From an uncultured Paraglaciecola sp. (lineage in GTDB: Bacteria > Pseudomonadota > Gammaproteobacteria > Enterobacterales > Alteromonadaceae): a stretch of 64,000 bases of DNA. Under the pieces are notes generated by a model, which searched no databases, was not told where the DNA came from, and was given only the letters and a program-made list of their open reading frames with translations. The translations under genes and the position numbers were made by a program. Shown here one piece after another: positions 41,886 through 51,477 of this stretch; position 1 is the stretch's first letter; every line of letters starts with the position of its first letter. The stretch spans positions 1 through 64,000 of the forward strand of contig NZ_CAJWCF010000002.1 in NCBI RefSeq assembly GCF_913020055.1. Reading direction: 5' to 3'.

Positions 41886-43622
41886 TTAGATATTAAAAGC
41901 AACGGCTTCTTGTTGATATTGCACTACTCTGTTGCGGCCTAAATCTTTCGATTGATATAAAGCGAAATCAGCACCAGCGAATAGCTTTTCGAAGTTGTAA
42001 TCACAGTTACCAGAGTCAGCAATTCCAAAACTGGCTGTTACAGTTAGATCGTACCCAGATTCAGCAAAGCTAACATACTCAATGGCGGCACGACATTTTT
42101 CAGCGATAATTGTGGCCAAATGACTGGCACAACCCGGTAATAAAATACCGAACTCTTCACCACCTAAACGTCCAATAATGTCATTTTTACGACATGCTGA
42201 TTTTGCTGCATTCACAGAAATTTTTAAAGCAATGTCGCCCGCTTGATGACCATAGGTATCGTTAATACGTTTAAAAAAATCTAAGTCAAACATAATAAAA
42301 CTAACCGGTTGATCAGTCCTTTTACAATAATTGATAGCAGTAATGGCTTGCTGAGTAAAATAGTGGCGATTGGCGATACCGGTTAAATCATCAACTTGTG
42401 CATATTTTTGTAGTTTTAAATAGTTACGTCGATTTTTATAGATCCATAAAATAAACACAACCAAAACCATACTCAGTAGTGCTAAGGCCAAGCGTTTATT
42501 TTGTGCAGATTGACTGTCTAACAAAGCTTGGGTTTTTAGTAAGGAGTTTTCCTTATCGAGCAAAGTGATTTGTACACTTTTTTCTACGGCGTCAAATTGC
42601 GCTTTTTGTAACGCCAGTAATTTTGCAGTTTCCTGGTCCAAATTTAATTGTTTGGCTTCTGAGTACTGTTTGTAATAAATAAACGCTTCTTCAAAGCGTT
42701 TTGCCTGTTCAGCAATTTCGGCCATTACTTTACTTGCAGCAGTAATACTTGGCTCTTATTGATGCTGACTTTTTGTGTCGAGTATTATTTGGGCGTATTT
42801 TTCAGCTTGTAGATAATCCTTTTTTGCTAAATAAGCGGTTGCCATCAGATCATAAAAACTAGCGATTAGAGCTTGATACCCTGTCGTCTTTACATAATCG
42901 AGATTTTTATTTAACACCTCAAGGGCTTCTGAAGGTTGCTTAATAATTAAATAGTATTTAGCAAAATAAGCATAAACAAGATTGTCTAAGATTGGGTCTT
43001 TTATAGTTTGGCATAAAGATTGTGCGCGATAAAAATCATCTGGGCTAATTTGTTCTGGGGTGGTCTCCATATGACTGTATAACAAATTTGTTTCAATAAC
43101 ACAGCGGCCTTTGGTAGTCACCGCTTTAGACATTAATTCTAATCCCAGCTTTTTAGCATGTTGGTATTCGCCAATCTGGTTATAGAAGTCAAATATTTTA
43201 AATTCAGCTAGTTCACGTATTGTGGGATCAAGTTGAGTGTCCAAAGATAATTCTTGCTGCAGAGATTTTGTTGTTTGTATGGCGTTAGGCCAATCATTCA
43301 TTGTCATGTAAAACGTGATCAGCTGAGTTAGTGCTCTTATTTTTACTGAAATTTCGGGCGCTTCTTGGAGTAATTGTAAAGTTAATTTTTTTGCTTTTTT
43401 TGGCTTGCCAAAAGTAAAAAAATGGTTGGCCATTATAACGTCATATAGACCTTTCTGTGCTTTGGATAATTGAGTTTTATCAATACTTTCAAGTAACTCA
43501 TTTGATTGTTTTGGAGCGGAAGTCTTTAAATTATCTGCTTGTTTGAGTATATGATCATAGTCGACTCCTCCATAAGCAGCAGAAGCAAAGACATACAATA
43601 ACAAGACCAATAACTTAAACAT
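41886..43622 (-). pseudogene. TPR-GGDEF diguanylate cyclase gene interrupted by an in-frame stop
   Basis: One reading frame runs across the whole span except for a single TAA at 42756-42758. The first part (288 residues) has a signal peptide (ASAAYGG) and TPR-like repeats ending DTKSQHQ; after the TAA ten more open codons lead to MAEIAEQAKRFEEAFIYYKQ, further TPR/coiled-coil, a membrane helix (LALALLSMVLVVFILWIYK) and a GGDEF domain with intact GGEEF and I-site RKND. The architecture equals that of the gene at 10.8-12.6 kb. So an intact protein of about 578 residues has been split by one nonsense codon. The downstream piece has its own ATG (42725) but no signal peptide, so any product would lack the sensor. 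Confidence 0.88.
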
Positions 43623-43662
43623 AAAAATTCAGGTTTTTTAACGAATTTTTAGAGTCTAAAAA

Positions 43663-43881
43663 TCACGATTTTTTCTCGTCATTTTTCTCGTCATTTTTTT
43701 CATCATCTTGTTCTTCATCTGGGATCTCTTCTTCATCAGGCACTGTGTTAGTCTGAATTGCATTAAATTTATTTGTCTCACTTAGCGTTTGCTGAATAGT
43801 CAGTTTATCTTCTTCATTTAAAAGAGATGGATTAAATAATGCATTGGCACCGAGTTTTTCTAAAATTTGTATGGCTGTCAT
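43663..43881 (-). CDS. Candidate split-borosin precursor peptide
   Basis: 72 residues, starting 18 bases after the borosin methyltransferase stop, with AAGAAG as ribosome site. The N-terminal half (AIQILEKLGANALFNPSLLN, then EEDKLTIQQTL) is helical and looks like the borosin-binding leader domain of free-standing precursors such as SonA of Shewanella. The C-terminal third is hydrophilic and highly acidic, with VPDEEEIPDEEQDDEKNDEK followed by NDEKKS. Characterised borosin cores are rich in hydrophobic residues, so either the core is the short TNTVPDEEEIP region, the tail is a repeat expansion after function was lost, or this is a novel core. Function is inferred from neighbour and shape, not proven. 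Confidence 0.6.
   Translation of the reverse strand: MTAIQILEKLGANALFNPSLLNEEDKLTIQQTLSETNKFNAIQTNTVPDEEEIPDEEQDDEKNDEKNDEKKS
43669..43704 (-). repeat. 12-base tandem repeat in the precursor C-terminus
   Basis: Two nearly exact copies of a 12-base unit (minus strand GACGAGAAAAAT) and a diverged third encode the DEKN-DEKN-DEK(K) tail of the candidate precursor. The unit length is a multiple of three, so copy-number changes keep the frame. Confidence 0.75.
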
Positions 43882-43899
43882 TTTTGCTTCTTATCTTTA

Positions 43900-44714
43900 T
43901 TATTTTTCAATCTTGCGTTTTTGGGATTGATTGGCCAACTCCGCGAGTTTATCTAATATTTGTTGGTTTTTAAGCATTTTTTTACTAGGAGGTATAACCA
44001 TAGTGGTGATGAGTGATACATCTGCAACGGCAAAATCACTTAGTGGTATCCAATCTATGCGGGCTTCATCGATAGCCAAAGTAGGGCATTCATATAACGC
44101 CACTTTATGATCTAATGGGTAGTGTTCGCTTAGTAGTTCGATCAAAAGTTGTCTGTATGCCGCTCCAGTACTGTAACGTTTGATGGATTTATCACCTGCA
44201 ATGGCTACTTGCGACAAAATCAAATAAGCGCTGGGATCGATATTACGCTGATAAAACATAAATTGACTAGCTTCAAAGTTTTGACAACCATAGGTACCAG
44301 GGTCAATACCTAAATGCGCGTACAAACAATCTTCGGCGGAAATACCAGGCTCCATATGAGCCGCATAACCTTCAGCTTTCGCTTCTTCAATCACTTTATG
44401 CGGAGCCCAAGCAAATACCCCAGTATGACCATAAAACGCGCCCACTACTTTTTTGCCAGCGCGTATTTCGCTCATCATGGCCGCGACCATTTCACGGTAA
44501 GTAATACGTCTGTCTTTTCCTTCAGCGTAAAAACTTGTAAAGACCGAACATCTGAGTTCATTTCCTTTAGCCAGAGTTCAAGCATCGGGTGGCAAGCAGC
44601 GAACACTACATCGGCTTGTTCTATATGGCTTCTACAGATGGGTGACATGTGCGCCCCAAGTGTCATACCTGTGCTCACACAAACAACACTGCCAGCTTTT
44701 TGCACTTGACTCAT
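43900..44714 (-). pseudogene. Borosin-type peptide alpha-N-methyltransferase, frameshifted
   Basis: About 271 residues if one frameshift is repaired. It is a tetrapyrrole-methylase-fold SAM enzyme of the OphMA/SonM class that N-methylates backbone amides of a precursor peptide. N-terminal frame: AGSVVCVSTGMTLGAHMSPI, then HIEQADVVFAACHP. The second frame carries FYAEGKDRRITYREM, VVGAFYGHTGVFAWAPHK, MEPGISAEDCLYAHLGIDP and GTYGCQNFEASQF, diagnostic of borosin methyltransferases. The frames join at a run of five T (plus-strand A-run 44529-44533) where six are needed, immediately before the FYAEGKDRRITY motif that holds the catalytic Tyr/Arg in OphMA. The clasp-like C-terminal region is short, as in split systems. 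It is followed by the candidate precursor gene. Confidence 0.88.
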
Positions 44715-44742
44715 TTAGCTAGGTCTCTAAAAACTAATTAAT

Positions 44743-45039
44743 CTATCGCTTTGGCAATTCAACTTTTTTCTCGTCGCTTTGTTTAAATAAAACTAAAACG
44801 TGTCCAATGGCGTTCACTTTGATAGCACCAGTTTCGCGAACAATGGCATCTATAATAAGTGCTTTTTCTTCTTTGTCGTCTGTGGGGATTTTTACTTTAA
44901 TTAATTCGTGATGATTAATCGCACTTTCAATTTCTGCCAAAACGCCTTCTGTCAGGCCGTTGTTGCCTAGTTGAACGACAGGTTTTATTACATGGGCTAA
45001 GCCCTTTAGGTACTGCTTTTGTTTGTTTGATAAGTTCAT
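44743..45039 (-). CDS. yhbY: Ribosome-assembly RNA-binding protein YhbY (CRM domain)
   Basis: 98-residue CRM-domain protein associated with pre-50S particles. LSNKQKQYLKGLAHVIKPVV, the GNNGLTEGVLAEIESAINHH block and the basic end are typical. It is divergent from rlmE, the conserved gammaproteobacterial arrangement. Confidence 0.96.
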   Translation of the reverse strand: MNLSNKQKQYLKGLAHVIKPVVQLGNNGLTEGVLAEIESAINHHELIKVKIPTDDKEEKALIIDAIVRETGAIKVNAIGHVLVLFKQSDEKKVELPKR

Positions 45040-45084
45040 TGAGTAGTCTTTCTTACAAATTTATTAAAGATGGATGGTTGAAAA

Positions 45085-45099
45085 GCGCTATTCTAGCGC
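45085..45099. other. Hairpin in the yhbY-rlmE divergent promoter region
   Basis: GCGCTA-TTC-TAGCGC is a perfect 6-bp inverted repeat, nested in a weaker outer pair (GATGG at 45069-45073 region and CCATC). TTGAAA just before it could be a -35 box. It may be an operator; no known regulator is implied. Confidence 0.3.
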
Positions 45100-45144
45100 C
45101 ATCTACCTTTTATTCCTAATTGAATACAGCTCGTAATAAGTTCG

Positions 45145-45774
45145 ATGACTAAGAAAAAACAATCTGTTAGCAGTCAACGGTGGTTAAAAGAACATCGTGA
45201 CGACAAATTTGTGCAAAAAGCGCAGAAACAAGGTCTAAGATCTAGAGCTGGATTTAAAATTGAAGAAATTCAACAAAAAGACGGTTTGATTAAACCTAAT
45301 ATGACAGTAGTTGATTTAGGTGCTGCGCCCGGTGGTTGGTCGCAATACGTGACTAAAGTAGTAGGTGAAGAAGGTTTAGTAATAGCTTGTGACATTTTAC
45401 CTATGGACCCTTTGGCAGGTGTATCCTTTCTTCAGGGGGATTTTCGTGAAGAAAATGTTTTAAACGAATTACTGAACAAAATAGGCGGTAAAAACGTAGA
45501 CGTAGTAATGTCAGACATGGCGCCTAATATGAGCGGTAATGATGCTATAGATCAAGCTAAGTCAATGTATTTGAGCGAGTTAGCTTTGGATATGTGCCAC
45601 CAAGTTCTAAAGAAAAATGGCAGTTTTGTGATTAAGGTATTTATGGGGGAGGGAGTCGAGCCATTTATGAAAGACATGCAAAGTGCTTTTAAAACGGTCA
45701 AAACTCGTAAGCCTGAATCATCCCGAGCACGTTCCAGAGAGGTTTATCTGGTGGCGACGGGATACAAATTATAG
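45145..45774 (+). CDS. rlmE: 23S rRNA (uridine2552-2'-O)-methyltransferase RlmE (FtsJ/RrmJ)
   Basis: 209-residue SAM-dependent methyltransferase acting on the 50S A-loop. The Rossmann motif is [15 protein letters not shown] and the K-D-K-E tetrad is spread over FKIEEIQ (Lys), [11 protein letters not shown] (Asp), [10 protein letters not shown] (Lys) and the C-terminal [16 protein letters not shown] region (Glu). It lies 85 bases before ftsH, as in E. coli. Confidence 0.97.
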   Translation: MTKKKQSVSSQRWLKEHRDDKFVQKAQKQGLRSRAGFKIEEIQQKDGLIKPNMTVVDLGAAPGGWSQYVTKVVGEEGLVIACDILPMDPLAGVSFLQGDFREENVLNELLNKIGGKNVDVVMSDMAPNMSGNDAIDQAKSMYLSELALDMCHQVLKKNGSFVIKVFMGEGVEPFMKDMQSAFKTVKTRKPESSRARSREVYLVATGYKL

Positions 45775-45858
45775 TAGTCTCGACATCACTAAGTAACAAG
45801 GCGCGAGACGCAATTCATAGAGTCTAATAAACTCTAGCAACAACAGAGGTTTAACAAC

Positions 45859-47811
45859 TTGAGCGACATGGCAAAAAATTTAATCTTATGGCTGGTTATC
45901 GCTGTCGTATTGATGTCGGTTTTCCAAAACTTTTCGGGCAATGAGTCTAAATCAGCTAATACTGACTACACGTTATTTTTGCGCGATGTCAGTAATGGTG
46001 TGGTTAGCAGTGCCACTATCGACAGAAATACAGGGCAAATCAATGGCGTAAAACGTAATGGCGAGTCATTTACTACCATTATTCCTTATACGGACCTTGC
46101 CTTAATGGATGAGCTGATCGAAAACAATGTAGCTGTTTTTGGTAAAGAGCCAGAAGAGTCGTCTCTTTTAACCTCGATATTTATATCTTGGTTCCCTATG
46201 TTACTACTCATTGGTGTTTGGATATTTTTCATGCGCCAAATGCAAGGTGGTGGCGGTGGCAAAGGCGCAATGTCCTTTGGTAAAAGTAAAGCCCGTCTGT
46301 TAGGTGAAGATCAAATTAAAACTACCTTTGCCGATGTGGCAGGGTGTGATGAAGCTAAAGAAGACGTCTCTGAGTTAGTCGATTTTTTACGTGACCCAAC
46401 TAAATTCCAAAAATTAGGCGGTAAAATACCAACTGGTATTTTGATGGTAGGTCCTCCAGGTACAGGTAAAACCTTATTAGCAAAAGCTATTGCTGGTGAA
46501 GCAAAAGTACCTTTCTTTACTATCTCAGGTTCTGATTTTGTGGAAATGTTTGTTGGTGTTGGTGCATCTCGTGTACGTGACATGTTTGAGCAAGCTAAAA
46601 AATCTGCTCCTTGTATCATCTTTATTGATGAAATTGATGCGGTAGGTCGCCAACGTGGAGCTGGGCTCGGCGGTGGTCACGATGAAAGAGAACAAACCCT
46701 TAACCAGATGTTAGTTGAGATGGATGGTTTTGAAGGCCATGAAGGCATAATTGTTATTGCTGCTACTAACCGTCCTGACGTACTTGACCCGGCTTTATTG
46801 CGGCCCGGTCGTTTTGACCGTCAAGTGACTGTTGGTTTACCTGATATTCGTGGTCGTGAACAAATTCTTAAAGTACATATGCGTAAAGTGCCTTTAAACG
46901 ACAATGTAGTGGCTAGTTTGATTGCTCGTGGTACCCCAGGTTTTTCTGGTGCTGATTTAGCCAACTTGGTTAACGAAGCTGCATTGTTTGCCGCACGTTC
47001 AGGCAAGAAAACAGTAGCAATGGAAGAGTTTGATAAAGCCAAAGATAAAATCATGATGGGCTCTGAGCGTAAGAGCATGGTGATGTCTGAAGAAGAAAAA
47101 ACTAACACTGCTTACCATGAAGCTGGTCACGCAATCGTAGGGCGTATGGTGCCTGAGCATGATCCTGTTTATAAAGTATCGATTATTCCTCGCGGTAGAG
47201 CGTTAGGTGTAACTATGTATCTGCCAGAGCAGGATAGATACAGCCACAGTAAACAGCATTTAGAAAGTATGATTTCTAGCTTGTTTGGTGGGCGTATCGC
47301 CGAAGCCATGACTTTGGGCGAAGATGGCGTGACCACCGGTGCATCAAATGATATCGAACGTGCAACCGACATAGCGCGCAAAATGGTGACACAGTGGGGA
47401 CTATCTTCAAAAATGGGCCCTATGTTGTACGCCGAAGAAGAAGGTGAAGTATTTCTTGGTCGCAGCATGTCAAAATCCAAAAACATGTCTGATGATACGG
47501 CCCGAGCAATAGATGCTGAAATTAAATCAATTATCGATCGTAACTACGAACGTGCCGAAAAAATACTGACTGAAAATCGCGATGTTTTGGAAACAATGAA
47601 AGATTGTTTGATGAAATACGAAACCATTGACGCATTACAAATTGATGACCTAATGGCAAGAATTGAACCCAGAGCACCAGCTGATTGGGAACGTGATAAC
47701 AAAGATGACGGTAGCAAACCTTCTGGTGGCGCAACTGTATCGGATAGCGATAAAAAAGATGATAAACCAGTGAAGCCAAATGTTGGCAATCCTGGCGACG
47801 CAACCAGCTAG
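45859..47811 (+). CDS. ftsH: ATP-dependent zinc metalloprotease FtsH
   Basis: 650-residue hexameric membrane protease degrading membrane proteins and regulators such as LpxC. Two membrane helices (about 7-24 and 105-125) flank a periplasmic domain. Walker A is GPPGTGKT (near 200), Walker B is [11 protein letters not shown], the SRH is present ([20 protein letters not shown]), and the zinc site is HEAGH (near 420). The start is probably TTG 45859, because AGAGGT lies 8 bases before it while ATG 45868 is 17 bases away; rare TTG use may limit synthesis. A low-complexity charged C-terminus follows. Confidence 0.98.
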   Translation: MSDMAKNLILWLVIAVVLMSVFQNFSGNESKSANTDYTLFLRDVSNGVVSSATIDRNTGQINGVKRNGESFTTIIPYTDLALMDELIENNVAVFGKEPEESSLLTSIFISWFPMLLLIGVWIFFMRQMQGGGGGKGAMSFGKSKARLLGEDQIKTTFADVAGCDEAKEDVSELVDFLRDPTKFQKLGGKIPTGILMVGPPGTGKTLLAKAIAGEAKVPFFTISGSDFVEMFVGVGASRVRDMFEQAKKSAPCIIFIDEIDAVGRQRGAGLGGGHDEREQTLNQMLVEMDGFEGHEGIIVIAATNRPDVLDPALLRPGRFDRQVTVGLPDIRGREQILKVHMRKVPLNDNVVASLIARGTPGFSGADLANLVNEAALFAARSGKKTVAMEEFDKAKDKIMMGSERKSMVMSEEEKTNTAYHEAGHAIVGRMVPEHDPVYKVSIIPRGRALGVTMYLPEQDRYSHSKQHLESMISSLFGGRIAEAMTLGEDGVTTGASNDIERATDIARKMVTQWGLSSKMGPMLYAEEEGEVFLGRSMSKSKNMSDDTARAIDAEIKSIIDRNYERAEKILTENRDVLETMKDCLMKYETIDALQIDDLMARIEPRAPADWERDNKDDGSKPSGGATVSDSDKKDDKPVKPNVGNPGDATS

Positions 47812-47828
47812 AGTAATCTGTTGTGATG

Positions 47829-47866
47829 AAAACGCTTTGTTGATTGTTCAGCAAGGCGTTTTTTTT
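47829..47866 (+). terminator. Rho-independent terminator after ftsH
   Basis: An imperfect stem, AACGCtTTGTTGA paired with TCAGCAAGGCGTT, is followed by eight T. It lies about 18 bases beyond the ftsH stop and 30 bases before folP, so folP is probably expressed in part from its own promoter or by readthrough. Confidence 0.8.
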
Positions 47867-47894
47867 ATTAGCAATAATAAAATATTGAGTATGT

Positions 47895-48734
47895 ATGCAG
47901 TTTAAAGATAAGTTTTTAGATTTATCTACACCTAAAGTCATGGGCATATTAAACGTCACACCGGATTCGTTTTCCGATGGTGGTGTATTTAATGTACTTG
48001 AAAACGGCTTAGCTCGAGCAGACTTAATGTTAAGTGAAGGTGCTGACATTATTGATATCGGTGGTGAGTCTACCAGACCGGGCGCTCAAGACGTCTCTGT
48101 ACAACAAGAGCTGGACCGGGTTATCCCTATCATTGAAGCAATATCTCAACGTTTTGATAGCATTATTTCAATCGATACTAGTAAAGCTAAAGTGATGACC
48201 GAAGCCGTTAATGCAGGCGCTAGCTTAATTAACGATGTAAGAGCATTACAAGAACACGGTGCGCTAGAGGCAGCGGTTGCAGCTAACGTGCCTGTGTGTT
48301 TGATGCATATGCAAGGGCAACCAAGAGTCATGCAGCAAAACCCTCAATACGATAATGTAGTTGAGGATGTGATGACATTTTTGCAGGATCGGATTTCTGT
48401 TTGCCTTCAATTAGGTATCGCTCAAGAGCAAATTATTGTTGATCCTGGGTTTGGTTTTGGTAAATCACTTGAGCATAACTACCAAATTTTAGCTAACCTT
48501 CAGTTGTTTCATAAATTAAAGGTGCCAGTTTTGGCTGGTATGTCGCGTAAATCGATGATTGGCAACTTGTTGCAGCGAGAAGTAGAACAACGTTTAGCAG
48601 GTAATATTGCTGTTGCCACAGTCGCCGCGCAAAAGGGTGCGCAAATAATTAGAGTTCATGATGTTAAAGAGACAGTAGATGCTGTTAAAATAATAAACAT
48701 GCTTAACGCTTACAGGAGTAATAATGAGCGATAG
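47895..48734 (+). CDS. folP: Dihydropteroate synthase
   Basis: 279-residue folate enzyme joining p-aminobenzoate to the pterin pyrophosphate; the sulfonamide target. The two signatures are [14 protein letters not shown] (residue 18 onward) and [12 protein letters not shown] (near 55); the C-terminal pterin-phosphate site includes RVHDV. Its last 11 bases overlap glmM, the common folP-glmM coupling. Confidence 0.97.
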   Translation: MQFKDKFLDLSTPKVMGILNVTPDSFSDGGVFNVLENGLARADLMLSEGADIIDIGGESTRPGAQDVSVQQELDRVIPIIEAISQRFDSIISIDTSKAKVMTEAVNAGASLINDVRALQEHGALEAAVAANVPVCLMHMQGQPRVMQQNPQYDNVVEDVMTFLQDRISVCLQLGIAQEQIIVDPGFGFGKSLEHNYQILANLQLFHKLKVPVLAGMSRKSMIGNLLQREVEQRLAGNIAVATVAAQKGAQIIRVHDVKETVDAVKIINMLNAYRSNNER

Positions 48735-50064
48735 AAAATATTTTGGTACAGATGGTATTCGCGGAAAAGTCGGTGAAACGGTTATCAATCCGGAATTCGT
48801 AATGAAGTTAGGTTGGGCAGCTGGGAAGGTACTCGCTGGCCAAGGCACCAATAAAGTATTGATTGGCAAAGACACGCGAATTTCAGGTTATATGCTGGAA
48901 TCGGCCTTAGAGGCTGGTTTGTCTGCCGCTGGTATCAATATTGGTTTGCTTGGCCCAATGCCAACCCCAGCCATTGCTTACCTCACCAAAACATTTCGTT
49001 CTGAAGCCGGTATTGTTATTAGTGCTTCACATAATCCTTATTATGATAATGGCATCAAGTTTTTCTCTGCCGATGGCATGAAATTAGATGATGACATCGA
49101 AATGGCTATTGAAGAACAAATGGATAAACCCATGGAGTGTGTGGCTTCAGATAAATTGGGTAAAGCTGTGCGTATTGCTGATGCAGCCGGTCGTTATATC
49201 GAATTTTGCAAAGGTAACTTTCCTTCTTCGTTGTCACTCAAAGGGTTAAAAATAGTAGTCGATTGTGCTCACGGTGCAACTTACCATATAGCGCCAAATG
49301 TACTCGCTGAATTAGGTGCTGAAGTCATAGAGATCGGTACTGAGCCAGATGGTTTGAATATCAACCGTAAAGTTGGCGCTACGTCGATGAAGGCCGTTAC
49401 TGAAAGTGTGCTTGAAAATGAGGCCGATTTAGGTTTTGCCCTAGATGGCGATGGCGACCGCTTAATGTTAGTTGATCACAAAGGTAACGTGATTGATGGC
49501 GACCAAATTGTTTATATTATTGCTAGAGATGCCCTTAAGAGTGGACGTTTACATGGTGGAGTAGTTGGCACCGTAATGAGTAACTTAGGCTTAGAAGTGG
49601 CACTTGGCACCTTAGGTGTGCCATTTTTACGCAGTAAAGTCGGCGATCGACATGTCATGGAGTTACTCAAGAAAAAAGGCTGGTCAATTGGAGGCGAAGG
49701 GTCTGGACATGTGCTGAACTTAGACGCAGCGTCTACAGGAGATGGCATAGTGGCAGGGCTGCAAGTTCTAGCAGCTATGTTAAACGCTGATATGACCTTA
49801 AACGAATTGAGTCGCGGTATGACTAAATACCCGCAAACACTAATCAACGTCAGGTTTGAGGAAGGCACTAAGCCACTTGAGAACAAAGCCGTTAAACAAG
49901 CCGTAGTTGAGGCAGAAAAAGCCTTGGATGATAGAGGCCGGGTTTTGTTACGTAAAAGTGGTACTGAACCGCTTGTTAGGGTCATGGTAGAAGCGAATGA
50001 TGCACAGGATTCTAGTAGTTGGGCAGAACATATTGCTGAAGCTGTGCGTAAAGTAACCGATTGA
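48724..50064 (+). CDS. glmM: Phosphoglucosamine mutase
   Basis: 446 residues. It makes glucosamine-1-phosphate for UDP-GlcNAc, the entry to peptidoglycan and LPS. The phosphoserine loop is [16 protein letters not shown] (near residue 100), the metal loop is DGDGDR (near 242), the sugar loop GGEGSGH (near 326) and the phosphate loop [14 protein letters not shown] (near 415). A GAGTAATA stretch with AGGAG precedes the ATG. Confidence 0.98.
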   Translation: MSDRKYFGTDGIRGKVGETVINPEFVMKLGWAAGKVLAGQGTNKVLIGKDTRISGYMLESALEAGLSAAGINIGLLGPMPTPAIAYLTKTFRSEAGIVISASHNPYYDNGIKFFSADGMKLDDDIEMAIEEQMDKPMECVASDKLGKAVRIADAAGRYIEFCKGNFPSSLSLKGLKIVVDCAHGATYHIAPNVLAELGAEVIEIGTEPDGLNINRKVGATSMKAVTESVLENEADLGFALDGDGDRLMLVDHKGNVIDGDQIVYIIARDALKSGRLHGGVVGTVMSNLGLEVALGTLGVPFLRSKVGDRHVMELLKKKGWSIGGEGSGHVLNLDAASTGDGIVAGLQVLAAMLNADMTLNELSRGMTKYPQTLINVRFEEGTKPLENKAVKQAVVEAEKALDDRGRVLLRKSGTEPLVRVMVEANDAQDSSSWAEHIAEAVRKVTD

Positions 50065-50164
50065 TAAGGTTTAGCGGGCAATATTAGGTGTATCCACTTG
50101 TATATTGTCATTGGGTTAGTTAATATCTCGCGCGCTTTTTTATTGGTGCGACACGGAGTGAAAC

Positions 50165-50911
50165 GTGCAAACAAATAGTCGTAGACAGTTAGTCGCTGGT
50201 AATTGGAAGATGAATGGCGATAAAGCTCTAGTTGAGCAAATGCAGAAACAACTAGCGGGTGCCAGTCTGAAAAATATGGATGTGGTGATTTGTCCGCCGT
50301 TTCCTTATTTAGGTTTGTTTGATAGTCGCGTCAAATTAGGTTCGCAAAACATCAGCGAATTTGACTCGGGTGCACATACCGGTGAAATATCTATTGCCAT
50401 GTTGCATGAGTTCAATTGTGAATATGTGATTGTTGGGCATTCTGAGCGCCGCGCAGATAATAATGAATCTGATGAATTAGTCGCGAAAAAAGTTGAACAG
50501 GTTTTAAAAGCTAATTTAACTCCAATTTTATGTGTAGGTGAACCTGAAAATGTTCGAGAAGATGGCACATTTTTCGATTATATCGCCGCGCAGCTAGATG
50601 CAGTATTAAGTAAAGTTGGTATAAACCAATTTTCTAAAATTGTATTAGCCTATGAGCCTATTTGGGCAATAGGTACAGGTAAAACAGCTAGCCCAGCTCA
50701 AGCTCAAGAAGTACATGCTTTTATACGTGGGTGTTTAGTAAAACAAGATGACAACATTGCGGCCAATATAGTGATTTTATATGGCGGTAGTGTTAAAGGT
50801 AATAATGCCCAAGAATTGTTTTCTCAGGCAGATGTAGACGGTGGTTTGATTGGCGGTGCCAGTTTGAATCCAGAAGATTTTTTAAGTATTTGCCAAGCGG
50901 CAAATCAGTAG
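50165..50911 (+). CDS. tpiA: Triosephosphate isomerase
   Basis: 248-residue glycolytic TIM barrel from a GTG start. Active-site residues are Lys in AGNWKMNG (near 14), His in VIVGHSERR (near 97) and Glu in YEPIWAIGTGKTA (near 167); the phosphate loop is YGGSVKGNN. The GTG follows GGAG (acacggagtgaaac). It lies between glmM and secG, as in many Alteromonadales. Confidence 0.97.
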   Translation: MQTNSRRQLVAGNWKMNGDKALVEQMQKQLAGASLKNMDVVICPPFPYLGLFDSRVKLGSQNISEFDSGAHTGEISIAMLHEFNCEYVIVGHSERRADNNESDELVAKKVEQVLKANLTPILCVGEPENVREDGTFFDYIAAQLDAVLSKVGINQFSKIVLAYEPIWAIGTGKTASPAQAQEVHAFIRGCLVKQDDNIAANIVILYGGSVKGNNAQELFSQADVDGGLIGGASLNPEDFLSICQAANQ

Positions 50912-50920
50912 AGGCAGCAC

Positions 50921-51322
50921 ATGGTTTTTTATGAAATTTTAGTTATTGTTTATTTGATCGTAGCAGTTATGCTTATCGGTTTTGTACTGATCCAACAAGG
51001 CAAAGGTGCCGGAATGGGCGCGTCTTTTGGTAGTGGCGGTTCAAATACAGTATTTGGTTCCACGGGGTCAGGTAACTTTTTGACCAGAACAACGGCTATC
51101 CTTGCGACACTATTTTTTGTTATCAGTTTGATTTTGGGTAACCAAACAGCAGATAAAGAAAAAGCAGTAGACGATTGGCAAAACCTAGAAGTACCTGTTG
51201 TTAAAGAACAAGTTATGAATTCTGATGTGCCAGTGACTGAACAGTCTCTACCGGTTACTACTGATGCTGATGTACCAGCAGCAACAGAAACTGCTGACGA
51301 AGACGACATTCCTAACCTCTAA
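50921..51322 (+). CDS. secG: Preprotein translocase subunit SecG
   Basis: 133-residue membrane subunit of SecYEG with two helices (about 3-22 and 55-73). The conserved loop GKGAGMGASFGSGGSNTVFG separates them. The C-terminus is an acidic, low-complexity tail of about 55 residues, longer than in E. coli SecG. It ends 17 bases before a tRNA-Leu gene, matching the secG-leuU order. Confidence 0.96.
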   Translation: MVFYEILVIVYLIVAVMLIGFVLIQQGKGAGMGASFGSGGSNTVFGSTGSGNFLTRTTAILATLFFVISLILGNQTADKEKAVDDWQNLEVPVVKEQVMNSDVPVTEQSLPVTTDADVPAATETADEDDIPNL

Positions 51323-51339
51323 GGTTTAAAAACTAATTT

Positions 51340-51424
51340 GCGGATGTGGTGGAATTGGTAGACACGCAGCCTTGAGGGGGCTGTGGCTTAGGCCGTGAGA
51401 GTTCGAGTCTCTCCATCCGCACCA
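51340..51424 (+). tRNA. leuU: tRNA-Leu (anticodon GAG)
   Basis: 85 bases with encoded ACCA end. The acceptor stem GCGGATG pairs with CATCCGC, the anticodon stem CAGCC/GGCTG holds the loop TTGAGGG (anticodon GAG at 51374-51376), a long variable arm is present as in class II tRNAs, and the T arm has GTTCGAGTC. It follows secG as in E. coli. Confidence 0.97.
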
Positions 51425-51430
51425 ATTATG

Positions 51431-51464
51431 AAAAAGGTCTTGGGTTATACCAAGACCTTTTTTT
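51431..51464 (+). terminator. Rho-independent terminator after tRNA-Leu
   Basis: AAAGGTCTTGG at 51433-51443 pairs with CCAAGACCTTT at 51450-51460 and is followed by a T-run. It ends the folP-glmM-tpiA-secG-tRNA transcript. Confidence 0.9.
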
Positions 51465-51477
51465 GCTCTGGTTAAAG

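Noticed and set aside
41878-41907. AGCCGTTG/CAACGGCT hairpin after the SlyD-like gene
   Set aside because: It lacks a T-run on the plus strand and overlaps the 3' end of the convergent gene, so terminator function is doubtful.
44524-44540. Programmed -1 frameshift in the borosin methyltransferase
   Set aside because: The run is only five T, and the preceding GUU codon does not re-pair well after a -1 slip, so there is no canonical X-XXY-YYZ heptamer; no downstream pseudoknot was recognised. Mutation or sequence error is simpler.
47531-50174. Long minus-strand frames opposite ftsH, folP and glmM
   Set aside because: They are antisense shadows of strongly conserved genes, with no plausible protein features or ribosome sites.
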